64,000 bases of DNA, taken from NCBI RefSeq assembly GCF_900129865.1, contig NZ_FQXD01000001.1, positions 372,001-436,000 on the forward strand. The letters are read 5' to 3'. This document shows positions 1 through 10,655 of the stretch, in pieces. The DNA comes from Virgibacillus chiguensis (GTDB lineage: Bacteria; Bacillota; Bacilli; Bacillales; Amphibacillaceae). Position 1 is the stretch's first letter; the number at the start of each line of letters is the position of its first letter. The translations under genes and the position numbers were made by a program. Under the pieces are notes generated by a model, which was not told the DNA's origin, made no database searches, and worked only from the letters and a program-made list of their open reading frames with translations.

Positions 1-1808
1 GCCGTAATAGCGAAAAAGAATTCAAAACGAATAGTGACATAAATAATCATAAATATAGAAGCAATGGCGACAGCGTAAGCCGCATTTTTTACGAGCTCTT
101 CACCAACAATTGGTGAAACCACACTTACGTTTGGCTCATTGCCATAAGTGTCTACAAAATGACTTTTCACTTCAGCAATTTTGTCTTTACTTAATACTCT
201 ATCAAATCTCGCAATAGCCATCTCTCCATTTTCCCCTGAAGAAACGATCGATTTAACTTCAAGGTCAAGCTTGCCAAATTCCTTCTCTACTTCATCTGTA
301 GTAATGCTAGTTTCAGCTAAAATTTCAATTCTGGAACCACTTGCAAAGTCGATACCTGGATTTAATTTAAACAAGGCAAGGGAGACGATTCCTAGCACAA
401 CCATAACCGTTGAAATCCAAAAGAATTTCTTTCGATGTTGTACAACATTGATTTCTCGATTAAATAATTTTGCTTCTTCATCTTGCTTATCCTTAATATC
501 TTTAATGTCTGAGCTTTTTACAGCAAACCAACTAGGACGCTGTTTTAAAAACTTACTTTTTATCCATAAACTTAAGAGTAAACGTGTACCAAACACAGCC
601 GTAATAAAGCTCACAAGAATACTAACAATTAACATCGTTGCAAAACCTTTGACAGAGCTTGTTCCAAAAATAAATAATACGGAAGCTGCAATTAATGTGG
701 TGATGTTTGCATCTAATATGGTTGAAAGTGAATTCTTCGTACCAGCTTTAAATGAAGAAATTAACGATTTTCCAGTACGTAATTCTTCCTTAATGCGCTC
801 GAATGTAATAACATTGGCATCAACAGCCATACCAACACCGAGAATAAGAGCAGCAATACCTGGTAACGTCAATACACCATTCATTAATTCAAACACAAAT
901 AAAATAAGGTAAATATAGAAACTTAAATTAATTGCAGCAATTAAGCCAGGAAAACGATAAACAGCTATCATAAAGAGAAAGATGATACCAACACCGATAA
1001 ACCCTGCAAAAACAGTTTTGTTTAACGCCTGCTCCCCAAACTGCGCTCCTACCGATGTAGAATATTTCTCTTCCATATGTACCGGTAAGGAACCAGAATT
1101 AATGACATTGGCTAATTGCTTTGCAGATTCCACAGTGAAATTACCAGAAATCATGACTTGGTTCGTATTTAATGTCTGCGTTACGCTAGGAGCAGAAACA
1201 TATTTAGGATCCTCTTTTCCATACTCTTCTGCAAAAGAATCACCTTCTTTGTAATCCATCCAAATTACTAATAAATTATCTGGATAAGTCGTTTCTGGGT
1301 TATTCATATCCTTTATTTTACTCGTTACTTCACCAAATTTCTCTGCATCCTTCAATTCTAATGTAACGATTGGTTGATTATTTTTAGGATCGAAATCCTG
1401 CTTCGCGCTATTTTCCTTAACATCATTGCCGCTTAAAAGTTCTTTATCATTAACATCACGAAAAGAAAGCTGTGCTGTTGTAGATAATAATTCTCTCGCT
1501 TCGGTTTGATTTTCTACTCCAGCAAGCTGGACACGAATGCGGTCTTCTCCTTCAATATCTATACTTGCTTCACTAATTCCAAGTCGATTCACACGGTCAT
1601 TTAACGTCTCTACCGTTGACTCTAACGTTGTACGGTCTACCTCCTTTTGAGTGTCAACTGGTTCAACTTTATATAGAACCTCAAATCCGCCTTGTAAATC
1701 CAAACCTAAATTAATATCTTTTGTAATCCCTGTAACCGTTGTTCCAATTGTACCAGCAAAAATAAGTACGATTAGAAAAAAGGCAACAATTCTGCCTCTT
1801 ATTTTCAT
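1..1808 (-). CDS. secDF: Protein translocase subunit SecDF (3' end cut by window)
   Basis: SecDF is the membrane accessory of the Sec translocase that uses the proton gradient to pull secreted proteins outward. The start codon at 1808 follows an AGGGAGGA ribosome site. About 602 codons are visible and the reading frame stays open to the window edge, so the gene is intact as far as it can be seen. The edge falls inside the SecF half: the last residues include VSPIVGEELVKNAAYAVAIA, typical of SecF transmembrane segments. The single chain covering SecD and SecF is the fused form usual in Bacillus (roughly 740-750 residues). It lies 50 bp downstream of comN on the same strand, as in B. subtilis. 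The remaining C-terminus lies outside the window. Confidence 0.95.
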   Translation of the reverse strand, partial: MKIRGRIVAFFLIVLIFAGTIGTTVTGITKDINLGLDLQGGFEVLYKVEPVDTQKEVDRTTLESTVETLNDRVNRLGISEASIDIEGEDRIRVQLAGVENQTEARELLSTTAQLSFRDVNDKELLSGNDVKENSAKQDFDPKNNQPIVTLELKDAEKFGEVTSKIKDMNNPETTYPDNLLVIWMDYKEGDSFAEEYGKEDPKYVSAPSVTQTLNTNQVMISGNFTVESAKQLANVINSGSLPVHMEEKYSTSVGAQFGEQALNKTVFAGFIGVGIIFLFMIAVYRFPGLIAAINLSFYIYLILFVFELMNGVLTLPGIAALILGVGMAVDANVITFERIKEELRTGKSLISSFKAGTKNSLSTILDANITTLIAASVLFIFGTSSVKGFATMLIVSILVSFITAVFGTRLLLSLWIKSKFLKQRPSWFAVKSSDIKDIKDKQDEEAKLFNREINVVQHRKKFFWISTVMVVLGIVSLALFKLNPGIDFASGSRIEILAETSITTDEVEKEFGKLDLEVKSIVSSGENGEMAIARFDRVLSKDKIAEVKSHFVDTYGNEPNVSVVSPIVGEELVKNAAYAVAIASIFMIIYVTIRFEFFFAIT

Positions 1809-1858
1809 TTCAAATTGTCCTCCCTCTTATCATTAGGGTCATTCATTATGTAAGTCAA

Positions 1859-2158
1859 TTAATGATGATTGATTTCTGTATTCGTTACTGCTGCAATAGA
1901 AGCAAATAAATCATCATTTTGCTGTGCACTTACTGTTAAATAACTAATGTAAGTAGCTGTTGTCAATTGAAAAATGTCTTGTACTACTTCATAAATTCTT
2001 TTTTCAGGGTCGCCTTTCCATACTTTCCCGACAAGACATTTCCAAACATCTTCTGGCGTTGCTTCTTCATATCCCATTAAATGAAATTCTTCCGCCTTAC
2101 TTTGCAAAGCTGGACGGACCATTTCTTTCCATTCAGATACAGTTTGTACGATTTCCAA
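1859..2158 (-). CDS. comN: Post-transcriptional regulator ComN
   Basis: This 99-residue protein matches the ComN/YrzD family. In B. subtilis ComN promotes accumulation of the comE late-competence mRNA. The start is TTG at 2158, preceded by AAGGAGGGAG at a normal distance. The sequence is soluble and mostly helical by eye, with the family-typical block GYEEATPEDVWKCL near residues 29-42. The position between spoVB and secDF is the same as in B. subtilis, which supports the name more strongly than the short sequence alone. The start faces that of spoVB, so both promoters must lie in the 126-bp gap. Confidence 0.85.
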   Translation of the reverse strand: MEIVQTVSEWKEMVRPALQSKAEEFHLMGYEEATPEDVWKCLVGKVWKGDPEKRIYEVVQDIFQLTTATYISYLTVSAQQNDDLFASIAAVTNTEINHH

Positions 2159-2284
2159 CAGAACTCCCTCCTTTTATGGAGTTAAAATATTCTTATTTGC
2201 TTATTCTTGTCATGCTTGGACCATTAAATTGCATATATATCATTGTATATGATATTCCATTATTTGAGAAGGCAGGTCGTCAAG

Positions 2285-3835
2285 ATGACGAAACAAACTT
2301 TTTTACAAGGTACACTTATTCTTATTCTTGCAGGTATGATCACACGTTTCCTAGGCTTTATCAATCGAATCGTCGTCGCTCGATTGATTGGTGAAGAAGG
2401 TGTTGGTCTTTATATGATGGCTTTACCGACATTTTTTCTCGTCATCACATTAACACAGCTTGGCTTACCTGTTGCTATATCTAAACGCATTGCCGAAGCA
2501 GAAGCTCGTGGCGATGAAGCAAAAACAAAAAAAATTGTCATCGTATCCTTAGTCATTACAGGTATTTCTAGTATTGTCTTTACCACTTTAATGATTGTAA
2601 CGACACCGTTTGTCGCCACACACCTATTGACTGACGAAAGAACACTATACCCACTGTTAGCTATCAGCCCAATCATTCCTATTATAGCTATTTCGTCTGT
2701 TTTACGTGGTTATTTTCAAGGAAAGCAAAACATGAAACCACAAAGCTATGCACAAGTGTTAGAACAAATTGTGCGTATAAGTTGTGTAGCAATGTTTGTT
2801 AAATTACTCTTGCCTTTCGGTCTTGAATATGCTGCAGCAGGGGCCATGTTTAGTATTATTTTAGGAGAATTTGTGTCTCTTATTTATATGACGCACAAAT
2901 TCAAACGAAAAAAACGGATTAAAATAAGAACAAACTTTTTTTCTTATTTAGCAACCAGTAAATCTACAATAAAGGAGCTTTTTTCCATTGCTTTACCAAG
3001 TACAGGCAGTCGCTTTATCGCCTCTATTTCACATTTTCTGGAGCCAATACTTGTCGCGCAAAGCCTAGCCATAGCAGGGGTATCCACCACATTAGCAACA
3101 AAACAATACGGTGAATTAACAGGTTATGTACTACCTTTACTATTTCTACCAACATTTATTACCCATTCGTTATCCATCGCTTTAGTCCCTTCTATTTCTG
3201 AAGCGGAGGCAACAAAAAATAAACGGATGATTCATTACCGAATTTATCAAGCCATTCGGATTTCTTTTGCATCTGGAGCCATAGCTACGATTGTACTAGC
3301 TTTATTTTCTGTACCTATTTTAACATATATGTACGGAACTGCTAATGCAAGTAAATTTATCACAATAATGGCTCCATTTTTTATTTTACTTTATATCCAA
3401 GCTCCATTACAAGCCGCATTACAAGCACTTGACCTTGCTAAATCTGCTATGTGGAATAGTTTAATTGGTGCTTTTTGTAAGCTTGCCGTGCTTTTTTTAC
3501 TCGCATCCAATCCGAACTTTGGGATTATGGGTGTTGCAATAGCTATTTCCTTAAGCGTCGTATTAATTACACTTTTACATTTAGGAGCTTTGTATAAAGC
3601 GATTAAATTTAGCATACCTGTTTTAGATATATCAAAAATGATTGCTCTGCTCTTATTGACTTGGGGGGTCGGTGAGCTATTACAACGTATATACGTAAAT
3701 ATGCAAGGTGGGGTTATACTGTTAATAATCATCTTTGTTATATTAAGTTTCATTTATATACTCTTTTTATTTTTACTTCGCTTTATAACGAAAGAAGAAT
3801 TAAAACAAATCCCTTTTCTGCAAAAATGGCTTTAA
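2285..3835 (+). CDS. spoVB: Stage V sporulation protein B, SpoVB (MOP-superfamily flippase)
   Basis: A 516-residue polytopic membrane protein of the oligosaccharide flippase type, about the length of B. subtilis SpoVB. SpoVB is needed for spore cortex synthesis and is related to MurJ lipid II flippases. The N-terminus runs MTKQTFLQGTLILILAGMIT, and the substrate-family motif around GFINRIVVARLIGEEGVGLY follows. An upstream extension to 2243 is open, but ATG 2285 matches the family N-terminus and has AGAAGG upstream, so that start was chosen. The gene diverges from comN and is followed by a bidirectional terminator shared with the convergent transporter gene. Confidence 0.93.
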   Translation: MTKQTFLQGTLILILAGMITRFLGFINRIVVARLIGEEGVGLYMMALPTFFLVITLTQLGLPVAISKRIAEAEARGDEAKTKKIVIVSLVITGISSIVFTTLMIVTTPFVATHLLTDERTLYPLLAISPIIPIIAISSVLRGYFQGKQNMKPQSYAQVLEQIVRISCVAMFVKLLLPFGLEYAAAGAMFSIILGEFVSLIYMTHKFKRKKRIKIRTNFFSYLATSKSTIKELFSIALPSTGSRFIASISHFLEPILVAQSLAIAGVSTTLATKQYGELTGYVLPLLFLPTFITHSLSIALVPSISEAEATKNKRMIHYRIYQAIRISFASGAIATIVLALFSVPILTYMYGTANASKFITIMAPFFILLYIQAPLQAALQALDLAKSAMWNSLIGAFCKLAVLFLLASNPNFGIMGVAIAISLSVVLITLLHLGALYKAIKFSIPVLDISKMIALLLLTWGVGELLQRIYVNMQGGVILLIIIFVILSFIYILFLFLLRFITKEELKQIPFLQKWL

Positions 3836-3876
3836 ATTGGGTAGTTTTTAAATGTCAGACGATAAAAGAAAAAAAT

Positions 3877-3922
3877 AAAACACTTCCTGCCTTTTTAGTC
3901 TATCGTGTATGGAAGTGTTTTT
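3877..3922. terminator. Bidirectional terminator between spoVB and the ArsB/NhaD gene
   Basis: The arm AAAACACTTCC at 3877-3887 pairs with GGAAGTGTTTT at 3911-3921, with A- and T-rich flanks on both sides. It lies between two convergent genes, so it can end both transcripts. The loop is long (23 nt). Confidence 0.8.
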
Positions 3923-3927
3923 ATTAT

Positions 3928-5220
3928 TTATCCAATATAAGGAACTAAATAACGGAAATATATATAGATTGTAGAAACGACTAAGGATATAATTACTAAC
4001 GGAAATCCATATAACATAAACCGAATAAACGATATTTTTTCATGAGCTCCTTCAGCTAGCCCTGTGACTACTACATTAGCAGATGCTCCAATTAACGTCG
4101 CGTTTCCTCCTAAACAAGCACCTAGTGCTAAAGCCCACCAAACAGGATCTAAATATACCATTCCATAACTTTCAAACTCTTGAACGACAGGAATCATTGC
4201 TGCAACAAAGGGGATATTGTCTACGATCCCAGAAAGCAAGCCAGATACCCATAGTATTAATATTACAGTCTGTACATAATCTCCATCCGTTATAACTATA
4301 ATTGCTCTTGCGATTTCATCAATAACTCCTACTTCTTCTAAACCTCCCACTAGCGTGAACAAGCCAATAAAAAAGAATAACGTTACCCACTCCACTTTTT
4401 CAAAAATCTTTTCCGACGCTAATTCTTTTTCTGTCAAAAGAAGAAGTAACACAGCTCCAGATAATGCTACTGTAGTTAATTCAACATACAAAAATGCGTG
4501 TAATAAAAACCCCGTTACCGTTAATAGAAGAACAGTAATCGACTGATATAACATGGGTGTTCGGTGCAAGTACGTTTGTGCATCGATAGCTAATAATTCT
4601 TTTACATCAAATTTTGTCCTACGTAACGATTTACGAAACAACGCCCAAACAAATAATAGCATCACTCCGAACATAATTATAGCAATTGGAGCCATATGAA
4701 TTAAAAACGATGAAAATGTTAAATGCTCTACTGCTTGTCCAATCATAATATTAGGAGGGTCACCAATTAACGTTGCTGCACCACCAATGTTAGAACTGAA
4801 AATAATCATTAGCAAGTACGGAAACGATGGAAGCTTTAATAACTTGGTTATTTTAAGCATAATAGGAACAAATATTAATACCGTTGTGACGTTATCTAAT
4901 AGAGCAGAACCAATTCCTGTTAAAGCCCCAGCACCAATTAATAAAGGTATTGGATCACCTTTAACCTTTTGTGCAAAGCGAATAGCTATAAAACCAAACA
5001 AGCCTGTCTTTTCTGTTATTGCTATGAGCACCATCATGGAAAATAAAAGCGCAATTGTGTTCCAATCAATATATTCTGTTAACATACGTTCTGCAGAATA
5101 TATACCTGTTAATAACAGCAATACGCCACCTGTTAAAGTGACGACTGCACGATTGATTTGTTCTGTCATAATAAATACGTAACAGCAAATAAAAATCAAT
5201 GAAGCTACTATTATTTCCAA
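3928..5220 (-). CDS. ArsB/NhaD-family (SLC13-like) membrane transporter
   Basis: A 430-residue protein with about eleven or twelve hydrophobic segments. It has the duplicated architecture of the ion transporter superfamily. The first half carries GSALLDNVTTVLIFVPIMLK and the signature GDPPNIMIG. The second half carries SGIVDNIPFVAAMIPVV and the corresponding GGNATLIGASANVV. These repeats are characteristic of ArsB/NhaD/P-protein transporters, which carry arsenite, sodium/proton or organic anions. The substrate cannot be told from sequence alone, and no arsR or arsC is nearby, so arsenic resistance is not implied. In the remembered B. subtilis order this position, between spoVB and yrzE, does not hold such a gene. 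Confidence 0.85.
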   Translation of the reverse strand: MEIIVASLIFICCYVFIMTEQINRAVVTLTGGVLLLLTGIYSAERMLTEYIDWNTIALLFSMMVLIAITEKTGLFGFIAIRFAQKVKGDPIPLLIGAGALTGIGSALLDNVTTVLIFVPIMLKITKLLKLPSFPYLLMIIFSSNIGGAATLIGDPPNIMIGQAVEHLTFSSFLIHMAPIAIIMFGVMLLFVWALFRKSLRRTKFDVKELLAIDAQTYLHRTPMLYQSITVLLLTVTGFLLHAFLYVELTTVALSGAVLLLLLTEKELASEKIFEKVEWVTLFFFIGLFTLVGGLEEVGVIDEIARAIIVITDGDYVQTVILILWVSGLLSGIVDNIPFVAAMIPVVQEFESYGMVYLDPVWWALALGACLGGNATLIGASANVVVTGLAEGAHEKISFIRFMLYGFPLVIISLVVSTIYIYFRYLVPYIG

Positions 5221-5365
5221 CTAACTCCCCACCTTTTTTATACTTACCTTTTTCACGCTATATTTCAACTATATGTCATGAAAAAAGAAAATATTTTTCG
5301 TCTATTATTTTTTCATAGTGAATAGGATGAAAGTAAGTGGACAATCCGGAAAGGAGGCAACCGTT

Positions 5366-5755
5366 ATGAAAAGTAAACAATGGGTAGCATTATTATATGG
5401 CTGGATTATTGTTTTAGGTCTTATGATGCTCGCAAGTTTTGTATTAGCTTTGTTGCTTCGCTTTACTACGTTTAATGATCCTGCTTTGTCATGGGTCACT
5501 TTCGTCATTGGCCTTATCAGTTTATTTCTTGGGGGGCTTGCAGCAGGCGTTAAAGGAAAAACAAAAGGATGGGTCATTGGTCTGTTTACAGGAATGGGAT
5601 TTACATTATTCGTTTTATCTGTACAGTACTTAGGCTACCAACAAGGGTTTTCATTTGAACAATCCCTTCACCACGCTGGCTATATGGCCGCTGCATTATT
5701 TGGTGGTGCATTAGGTGTCAACATCGTTGGAGATGCGTCGTCAAGCGATAGCTAA
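5366..5755 (+). CDS. yrzE: TIGR04086-family small membrane protein (YrzE-like)
   Basis: The protein has 129 residues and four predicted membrane segments. It matches the TIGR04086/YrzE family of uncharacterised Firmicutes membrane proteins. The frame is open upstream to 5318, but ATG 5366 sits 8 bases after a perfect AAAGGAGG, so the shorter form is taken. It lies between spoVB and yajC as in B. subtilis. Function is unknown. An ncRNA-like repeat and terminator follow on the same strand. Confidence 0.8.
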   Translation: MKSKQWVALLYGWIIVLGLMMLASFVLALLLRFTTFNDPALSWVTFVIGLISLFLGGLAAGVKGKTKGWVIGLFTGMGFTLFVLSVQYLGYQQGFSFEQSLHHAGYMAAALFGGALGVNIVGDASSSDS

Positions 5756-5801
5756 ACAATTAATACTAGAACAATTATCTTTTTGTGGTGTTAAAGCAGG
5801 C

Positions 5802-5982
5802 TCGGGGCGCCCGTTTAGCAACGTAGCGAGTGGAAAGAAGCAACGAAAGTTTTAGGAATCATGGTCCTGCAACAGGAGTATGCCGGCGCCCTTTAGTAAG
5901 CCCTCCTTTAGTCAGCTTGCCTATTTAGGACGAACCAATGATGACTTATCTTAGGGCAATGGAGTGAAGTCGCCTAGTTGCT
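5802..5982 (+). repeat. Dispersed structured repeat, family A, copy 1
   Basis: This stretch of about 181 bp recurs at 20719-20900 in the same orientation with roughly 85-90% identity by hand alignment. It starts TCGGGGCGCCCG and ends CGCCTAGTTGCT. It contains a hairpin with loop CAA (ATGGTCCTG/CAGGAGTAT, one mismatch). The end GTTGCT can pair with AGCAAC near the start. It has no open reading frame of note. A terminator-like hairpin follows at once. It could be a small RNA gene or a non-autonomous mobile repeat; the sequence does not decide. Confidence 0.8.
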
Positions 5983-5988
5983 GGAGGC

Positions 5989-6012
5989 TTGCGCCCGACG
6001 GGGGCAATTTTT
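5989..6012 (+). terminator. Terminator-like hairpin after repeat A copy 1
   Basis: TTGCGCCC at 5989-5996 pairs with GGGGGCAA at 6000-6007 around a 3-nt loop, with one mismatch, and is followed by TTTTTG. It may end the yrzE-like transcript or an RNA made from the repeat. Confidence 0.6.
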
Positions 6013-6060
6013 GTTCAATCCTCGTTTTGCTTTATAACAGAAATGCTTTTTTATCTTTCA

Positions 6061-6096
6061 AAAAAGGAACACAAAAGCAATTGCCTTTGTGTTCCA
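6061..6096 (-). terminator. Terminator of the queA-tgt-yajC transcript
   Basis: GGAACACAAA at 6067-6076 pairs with TTTGTGTTCC at 6087-6096. Read on the minus strand the stem is followed by TTTTTT, which suits the end of the minus-strand operon finishing with yajC. Confidence 0.8.
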
Positions 6097-6194
6097 TTAT
6101 ACTTTATACCCTATGTATAAAAATTTCTGTTCGTCGGTATAAGCAACAGACCCTCGTCCATTGCTTATCCCTTATTAGGTAACCATCATAGTTA

Positions 6195-6452
6195 TTATTG
6201 TTTTACTTCACGTATTGCTGAGCGGTCATAAGTCAATTTAGATCCGTCACCAGCTTGTAAAACTAGCGTATCTTCATCCATTGCATGAATCTCTCCATGA
6301 AAACCGCCAATCGTAACTACAGCGTCCCCTTTTTGCAAATTAGATTGCATTTCTCTGACTTGCTTTTGGCGCTTTTGCTGTGGTCGAATAAGTATAAAAT
6401 ACAGAAGCACAAACATCAGAATAAGTGGTGCTAACGTTGCTAACATTTCCAT
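6195..6452 (-). CDS. yajC: Preprotein translocase subunit YajC
   Basis: An 85-residue protein with one N-terminal membrane helix (residues about 5-22), then the family-typical YFILIRPQQKRQKQ and a small soluble domain containing GDAVVTIGGFHGEI. YajC associates with SecDF in the Sec translocase, although it is dispensable in many bacteria. It is the last gene of the queA-tgt-yajC set, 24 bp after tgt, as in many bacteria including B. subtilis (yrbF). Confidence 0.95.
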   Translation of the reverse strand: MEMLATLAPLILMFVLLYFILIRPQQKRQKQVREMQSNLQKGDAVVTIGGFHGEIHAMDEDTLVLQAGDGSKLTYDRSAIREVKQ

Positions 6453-6476
6453 TGTTCTATTCCTCCCTTCTACACG

Positions 6477-7619
<1,143 letters not shown>

Positions 7620-7734
7620 TTACTCTTCCTTTATCAATAAAGTCGTTCTCTTCATAGTCGAGTGATTTCAGTCTGTTAAGGCAAGTACGTTAAAACATTT
7701 TGCAAATTCCAAGTACTACTGGTTATGTGTATAT

Positions 7735-8766
7735 TTAAGCATATATAAACATGGCATCTCCAAAACTAAAGAAACGATATTGCTCTTGTACAGCTTCACG
7801 GTATGCTTCCATTACAGCATCTTTACCAGCAAATGCGCTAATTAACATCAATAAGGTAGATTTAGGTAAATGAAAGTTAGTAATTAAGCCATCAACTGCT
7901 TGAAACTGATAAGGGGGGTAAATAAAAATATCTGTCCAACCACTAGCTTGCTTAAAAGCCCCTTGATTATCCCTAGCAATAGTCTCTAAAGTACGTGTAG
8001 ATGTAGTACCTACTGAAATAATTCGACCGTCAGATTGTTTAACGGCATTAAGCAAATCCGCTGTATCTTGATCCATGTGATAAAATTCTGCATGCATCTC
8101 ATGCTCTTCCACTGTCTCTACACTTACCGGGCGAAAAGTACCTAATCCTACATGTAATGTGATAAAAGCAATGCGTACCCCCATTTGCTCTAATTCATTT
8201 AATAGTTTCTTGGTAAAATGAAGTCCAGCAGTAGGAGCTGCCGCAGATCCTTCTTCTTTTGCATAGACGGTTTGATAACGCTCCTTTTCAGGAAGTTGTT
8301 CTTTAATATAAGGCGGTAATGGCATCTCACCTAATTGATCTAGTACCTCATAAAAGATTCCTGTATAAGCGAAATCCACCACTCGACCGCCGTGCTCTTT
8401 CACTTGCGTAACTGTTGCAGTTAAGAGACCATCTCCAAAACGGATTACCGTTCCAAGCTTTACTTTTTTTGCCGGCTTTGCAAGTATTTCCCACGAATCC
8501 CCATCTACTTGATGTAACAATAATATTTCAACATTTGCTCCCGTGTCCTCTTTTATACCATGGAGCCTTGCTGGTAATACTCGGGTATTATTTAAAACAA
8601 GACAATCCCCCGGTTTTAAAAATTGCTTTACATCAGAAAAGTGGTGGTGAGAAATAACTTTCGTTTGTTTATTTAAAACAAGCAGCCTTGAAGCCGTACG
8701 TTCTTTTAACGGCGTCTGAGCAATTAATTCTTTTGGTAAATCAAAGTCAAATTCTTCAATATTCAT
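7735..8766 (-). CDS. queA: S-adenosylmethionine:tRNA ribosyltransferase-isomerase
   Basis: QueA transfers and rearranges the ribosyl group of SAM onto preQ1-modified tRNA, giving epoxyqueuosine. The 343-residue chain has the family start [13 protein letters not shown], the internal block GLHFT and the C-terminal [22 protein letters not shown] 8766 is preceded by AAGGAG. It is followed after 118 bp by tgt, the enzyme of the preceding step, so the pair forms the tRNA queuosine module. Confidence 0.97.
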   Translation of the reverse strand: MNIEEFDFDLPKELIAQTPLKERTASRLLVLNKQTKVISHHHFSDVKQFLKPGDCLVLNNTRVLPARLHGIKEDTGANVEILLLHQVDGDSWEILAKPAKKVKLGTVIRFGDGLLTATVTQVKEHGGRVVDFAYTGIFYEVLDQLGEMPLPPYIKEQLPEKERYQTVYAKEEGSAAAPTAGLHFTKKLLNELEQMGVRIAFITLHVGLGTFRPVSVETVEEHEMHAEFYHMDQDTADLLNAVKQSDGRIISVGTTSTRTLETIARDNQGAFKQASGWTDIFIYPPYQFQAVDGLITNFHLPKSTLLMLISAFAGKDAVMEAYREAVQEQYRFFSFGDAMFIYA

Positions 8767-8783
8767 GATGAAACTCCTTACTT

Positions 8784-8981
8784 TTATCGAAACTTGCCAA
8801 AAATATAAAACAACAAGGTTAGAATCAAGCTAACCACAATAGATGTAACAATAGGAAAATGAAAAACAACATTTCCTTTTTTCCACGTGATATCCCCTGG
8901 TAACTTACCAATGAAATTCCAAATAACTCCCATTAGCAAGAAGATAATTCCTAGTACAATAAAGACTTTACCGAGGTTCAT
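8784..8981 (-). CDS. DUF2905 small membrane protein
   Basis: A 65-residue protein with two hydrophobic segments separated by a short loop containing [14 protein letters not shown], the hallmark of DUF2905. Its function is unknown. The frame is open to 9014, but ATG 8981 gives the usual family length and has GGAAGGG upstream. It overlaps the 3' end of ruvB by 14 bp, suggesting translational coupling, and leads into queA 17 bp later. Confidence 0.82.
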   Translation of the reverse strand: MNLGKVFIVLGIIFLLMGVIWNFIGKLPGDITWKKGNVVFHFPIVTSIVVSLILTLLFYIFGKFR

Positions 8982-9981
8982 TATCTGCTCTACCCTTCCA
9001 TCCAAAGTGTTCATAGGCCACTGGAGTCACTATTCTTCCCCGTGGTGTTCGCTGAATAAACCCAATCTGCAATAAAAACGGCTCATATACATCTTCAATT
9101 GTTTGCGGTTCTTCACCGATCGTTGCTGCGATCGTATCTAAGCCAACAGGACCACCTTGAAAATGATTCATCATTCCCTTTAAAAGTTTGTGATCGATAT
9201 GATCTAAACCATGTTTATCTACCTGTAGCATTTCTAATGCTTGACCAGTAGTAGATAAACTAATTTTCTGTTCTCCTTTTACTTGGGAAATATCGCGAAT
9301 TCGTTTTAACAGACGGTTCGCAATTCTTGGCGTACCTCTAGATCGCTCAGCAACCTCCAAAGCTGCCTCTTTTGTAATACTTGTATTAAAAATGTCGGCA
9401 GTACGTTCAATAATCATGCATAAATCTTTTGGATCATAAAAATCAAGCCTGCTCAACACCCCGAATCGATCACGTAATGGAGCAGATAACAAACCAGCTC
9501 TTGTTGTTGCCCCAACTAATGTAAACGGTGGTAAGTCTATTCTGACAGATCTTGCACTCGGTCCTGAACCGATCACAATATCAAGAAAAAAATCTTCCAT
9601 AGCAGGATAAAGAACTTCTTCAACGGTTCTAGGCAGCCGGTGGATTTCATCAATAAATAATACATCCCCTGCTTCTAAAGAAGAAAGAATCGCTGCCAAG
9701 TCACCTGCCCGCTCAATAGCAGGGCCTGATGTAGATCGAAATTGAACACCCATTTCATTGGCAATAATAGCTGCTAACGTTGTTTTACCAAGCCCTGGAG
9801 GGCCATATAAAAGAACGTGATCTAAAGGCTCCTCACGCATTTTAGCAGCCTGAATAAAGATGCGTAGGTTTTCTTTCACCTTATGCTGTCCAATATATTG
9901 TGACAACATCGTCGGGCGCAAACTTAATTCAACAGTTGCATCCTCTTCTTGCAGTTCACCAGTGACCATACGATCTTCCAT
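8968..9981 (-). CDS. ruvB: Holliday junction ATP-dependent helicase RuvB
   Basis: RuvB is the AAA+ motor that, with RuvA, drives branch migration of Holliday junctions. The 337-residue chain carries Walker [10 protein letters not shown] (about residues 60-68), Walker [11 protein letters not shown], the sensor region GATTRAG, and a C-terminal winged-helix domain with [11 protein letters not shown] and [14 protein letters not shown]. It lies 18 bp after ruvA. No obvious LexA-type site was identified upstream. Confidence 0.97.
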   Translation of the reverse strand: MEDRMVTGELQEEDATVELSLRPTMLSQYIGQHKVKENLRIFIQAAKMREEPLDHVLLYGPPGLGKTTLAAIIANEMGVQFRSTSGPAIERAGDLAAILSSLEAGDVLFIDEIHRLPRTVEEVLYPAMEDFFLDIVIGSGPSARSVRIDLPPFTLVGATTRAGLLSAPLRDRFGVLSRLDFYDPKDLCMIIERTADIFNTSITKEAALEVAERSRGTPRIANRLLKRIRDISQVKGEQKISLSTTGQALEMLQVDKHGLDHIDHKLLKGMMNHFQGGPVGLDTIAATIGEEPQTIEDVYEPFLLQIGFIQRTPRGRIVTPVAYEHFGWKGRADNEPR

Positions 9982-9999
9982 TTACCTGCCCCTCCTCTA

Positions 10000-10599
10000 T
10001 TAATTTTTCATAAGTAATGCTAATGCTTTACGAACTATCATATCCGTTGTTTCAGACCCTGTATATGATAATTTAGCTAAAGTAGCTTTTATTTCGTTTT
10101 CTGAGTAGCCTAAAGCTTTTAACGCTTCTTTAGCATCTTGAATAGCGGTATTATCAAATGGCTCATCTGTTTTCTGTTGTCCTTCATTTACAGCAGTTGA
10201 AATAGTTAATTTTCCTTTTAAATCAAGAATGATTTGCCTTGCTGTCTTTTTCCCGATACCTGGAAAATGAGTTAGAAAAGCTTCATCTTCTCGTTCAATT
10301 GCTGCAGCAAACTCTCCTACATGAACGGAACCCATAATAGCGATCGCACCTTTAGGGCCGATGCCTGAGACAGATATAAGCTTTGTAAACAAATATTTTT
10401 CATCAAGGTTCTCAAAGCCATATAACAGTTGTGCATCCTCGCGAACATGATGATATGTATATACTTTTATATCTTTATTTTCTAAATCTTGAAAAGCAAA
10501 TGGATTGGCACAAATAATTTCATAACCAACCCCATGTACATCAACAATAATCGCTTCTTCGTGTATATATGTAAGCTTCCCTTGTATATATGCAATCAT
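10000..10599 (-). CDS. ruvA: Holliday junction branch migration protein RuvA
   Basis: A 199-residue protein with the RuvA layout: an N-terminal OB-fold beginning MIAYIQGKLTYIHEEAIIVD, helix-hairpin-helix motifs around SVSGIGPKGAIAI and HFPGIGKKTARQIILDLKGK, and a C-terminal domain III with ALKALGYSENEI that binds RuvB. It is first in a ruvA-ruvB-DUF2905-queA-tgt-yajC run on the minus strand. In the remembered B. subtilis order bofC and csbX lie between yebC and ruvA. Here only a hairpin separates them. Confidence 0.96.
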   Translation of the reverse strand: MIAYIQGKLTYIHEEAIIVDVHGVGYEIICANPFAFQDLENKDIKVYTYHHVREDAQLLYGFENLDEKYLFTKLISVSGIGPKGAIAIMGSVHVGEFAAAIEREDEAFLTHFPGIGKKTARQIILDLKGKLTISTAVNEGQQKTDEPFDNTAIQDAKEALKALGYSENEIKATLAKLSYTGSETTDMIVRKALALLMKN

Positions 10600-10655
10600 T
10601 TCTCTACTCCTTTTACCTTATCCATTCATTTTATCATAAGTTGATGGAAATGAAT

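Noticed and set aside
181-912. A 243-codon plus-strand frame
   Set aside because: It lies entirely antisense to secDF, has a composition expected of a shadow frame, and lacks a recognisable family or ribosome site.
1-1808. Possible frameshift in secDF
   Set aside because: The SecF motif near position 119 is in the same frame as the start at 1808, and no stop intervenes in that frame.
3928-5220. Arsenic-resistance operon
   Set aside because: Only the transporter is present; neither arsR, arsC nor arsA is adjacent, so the resistance label would be unsupported.
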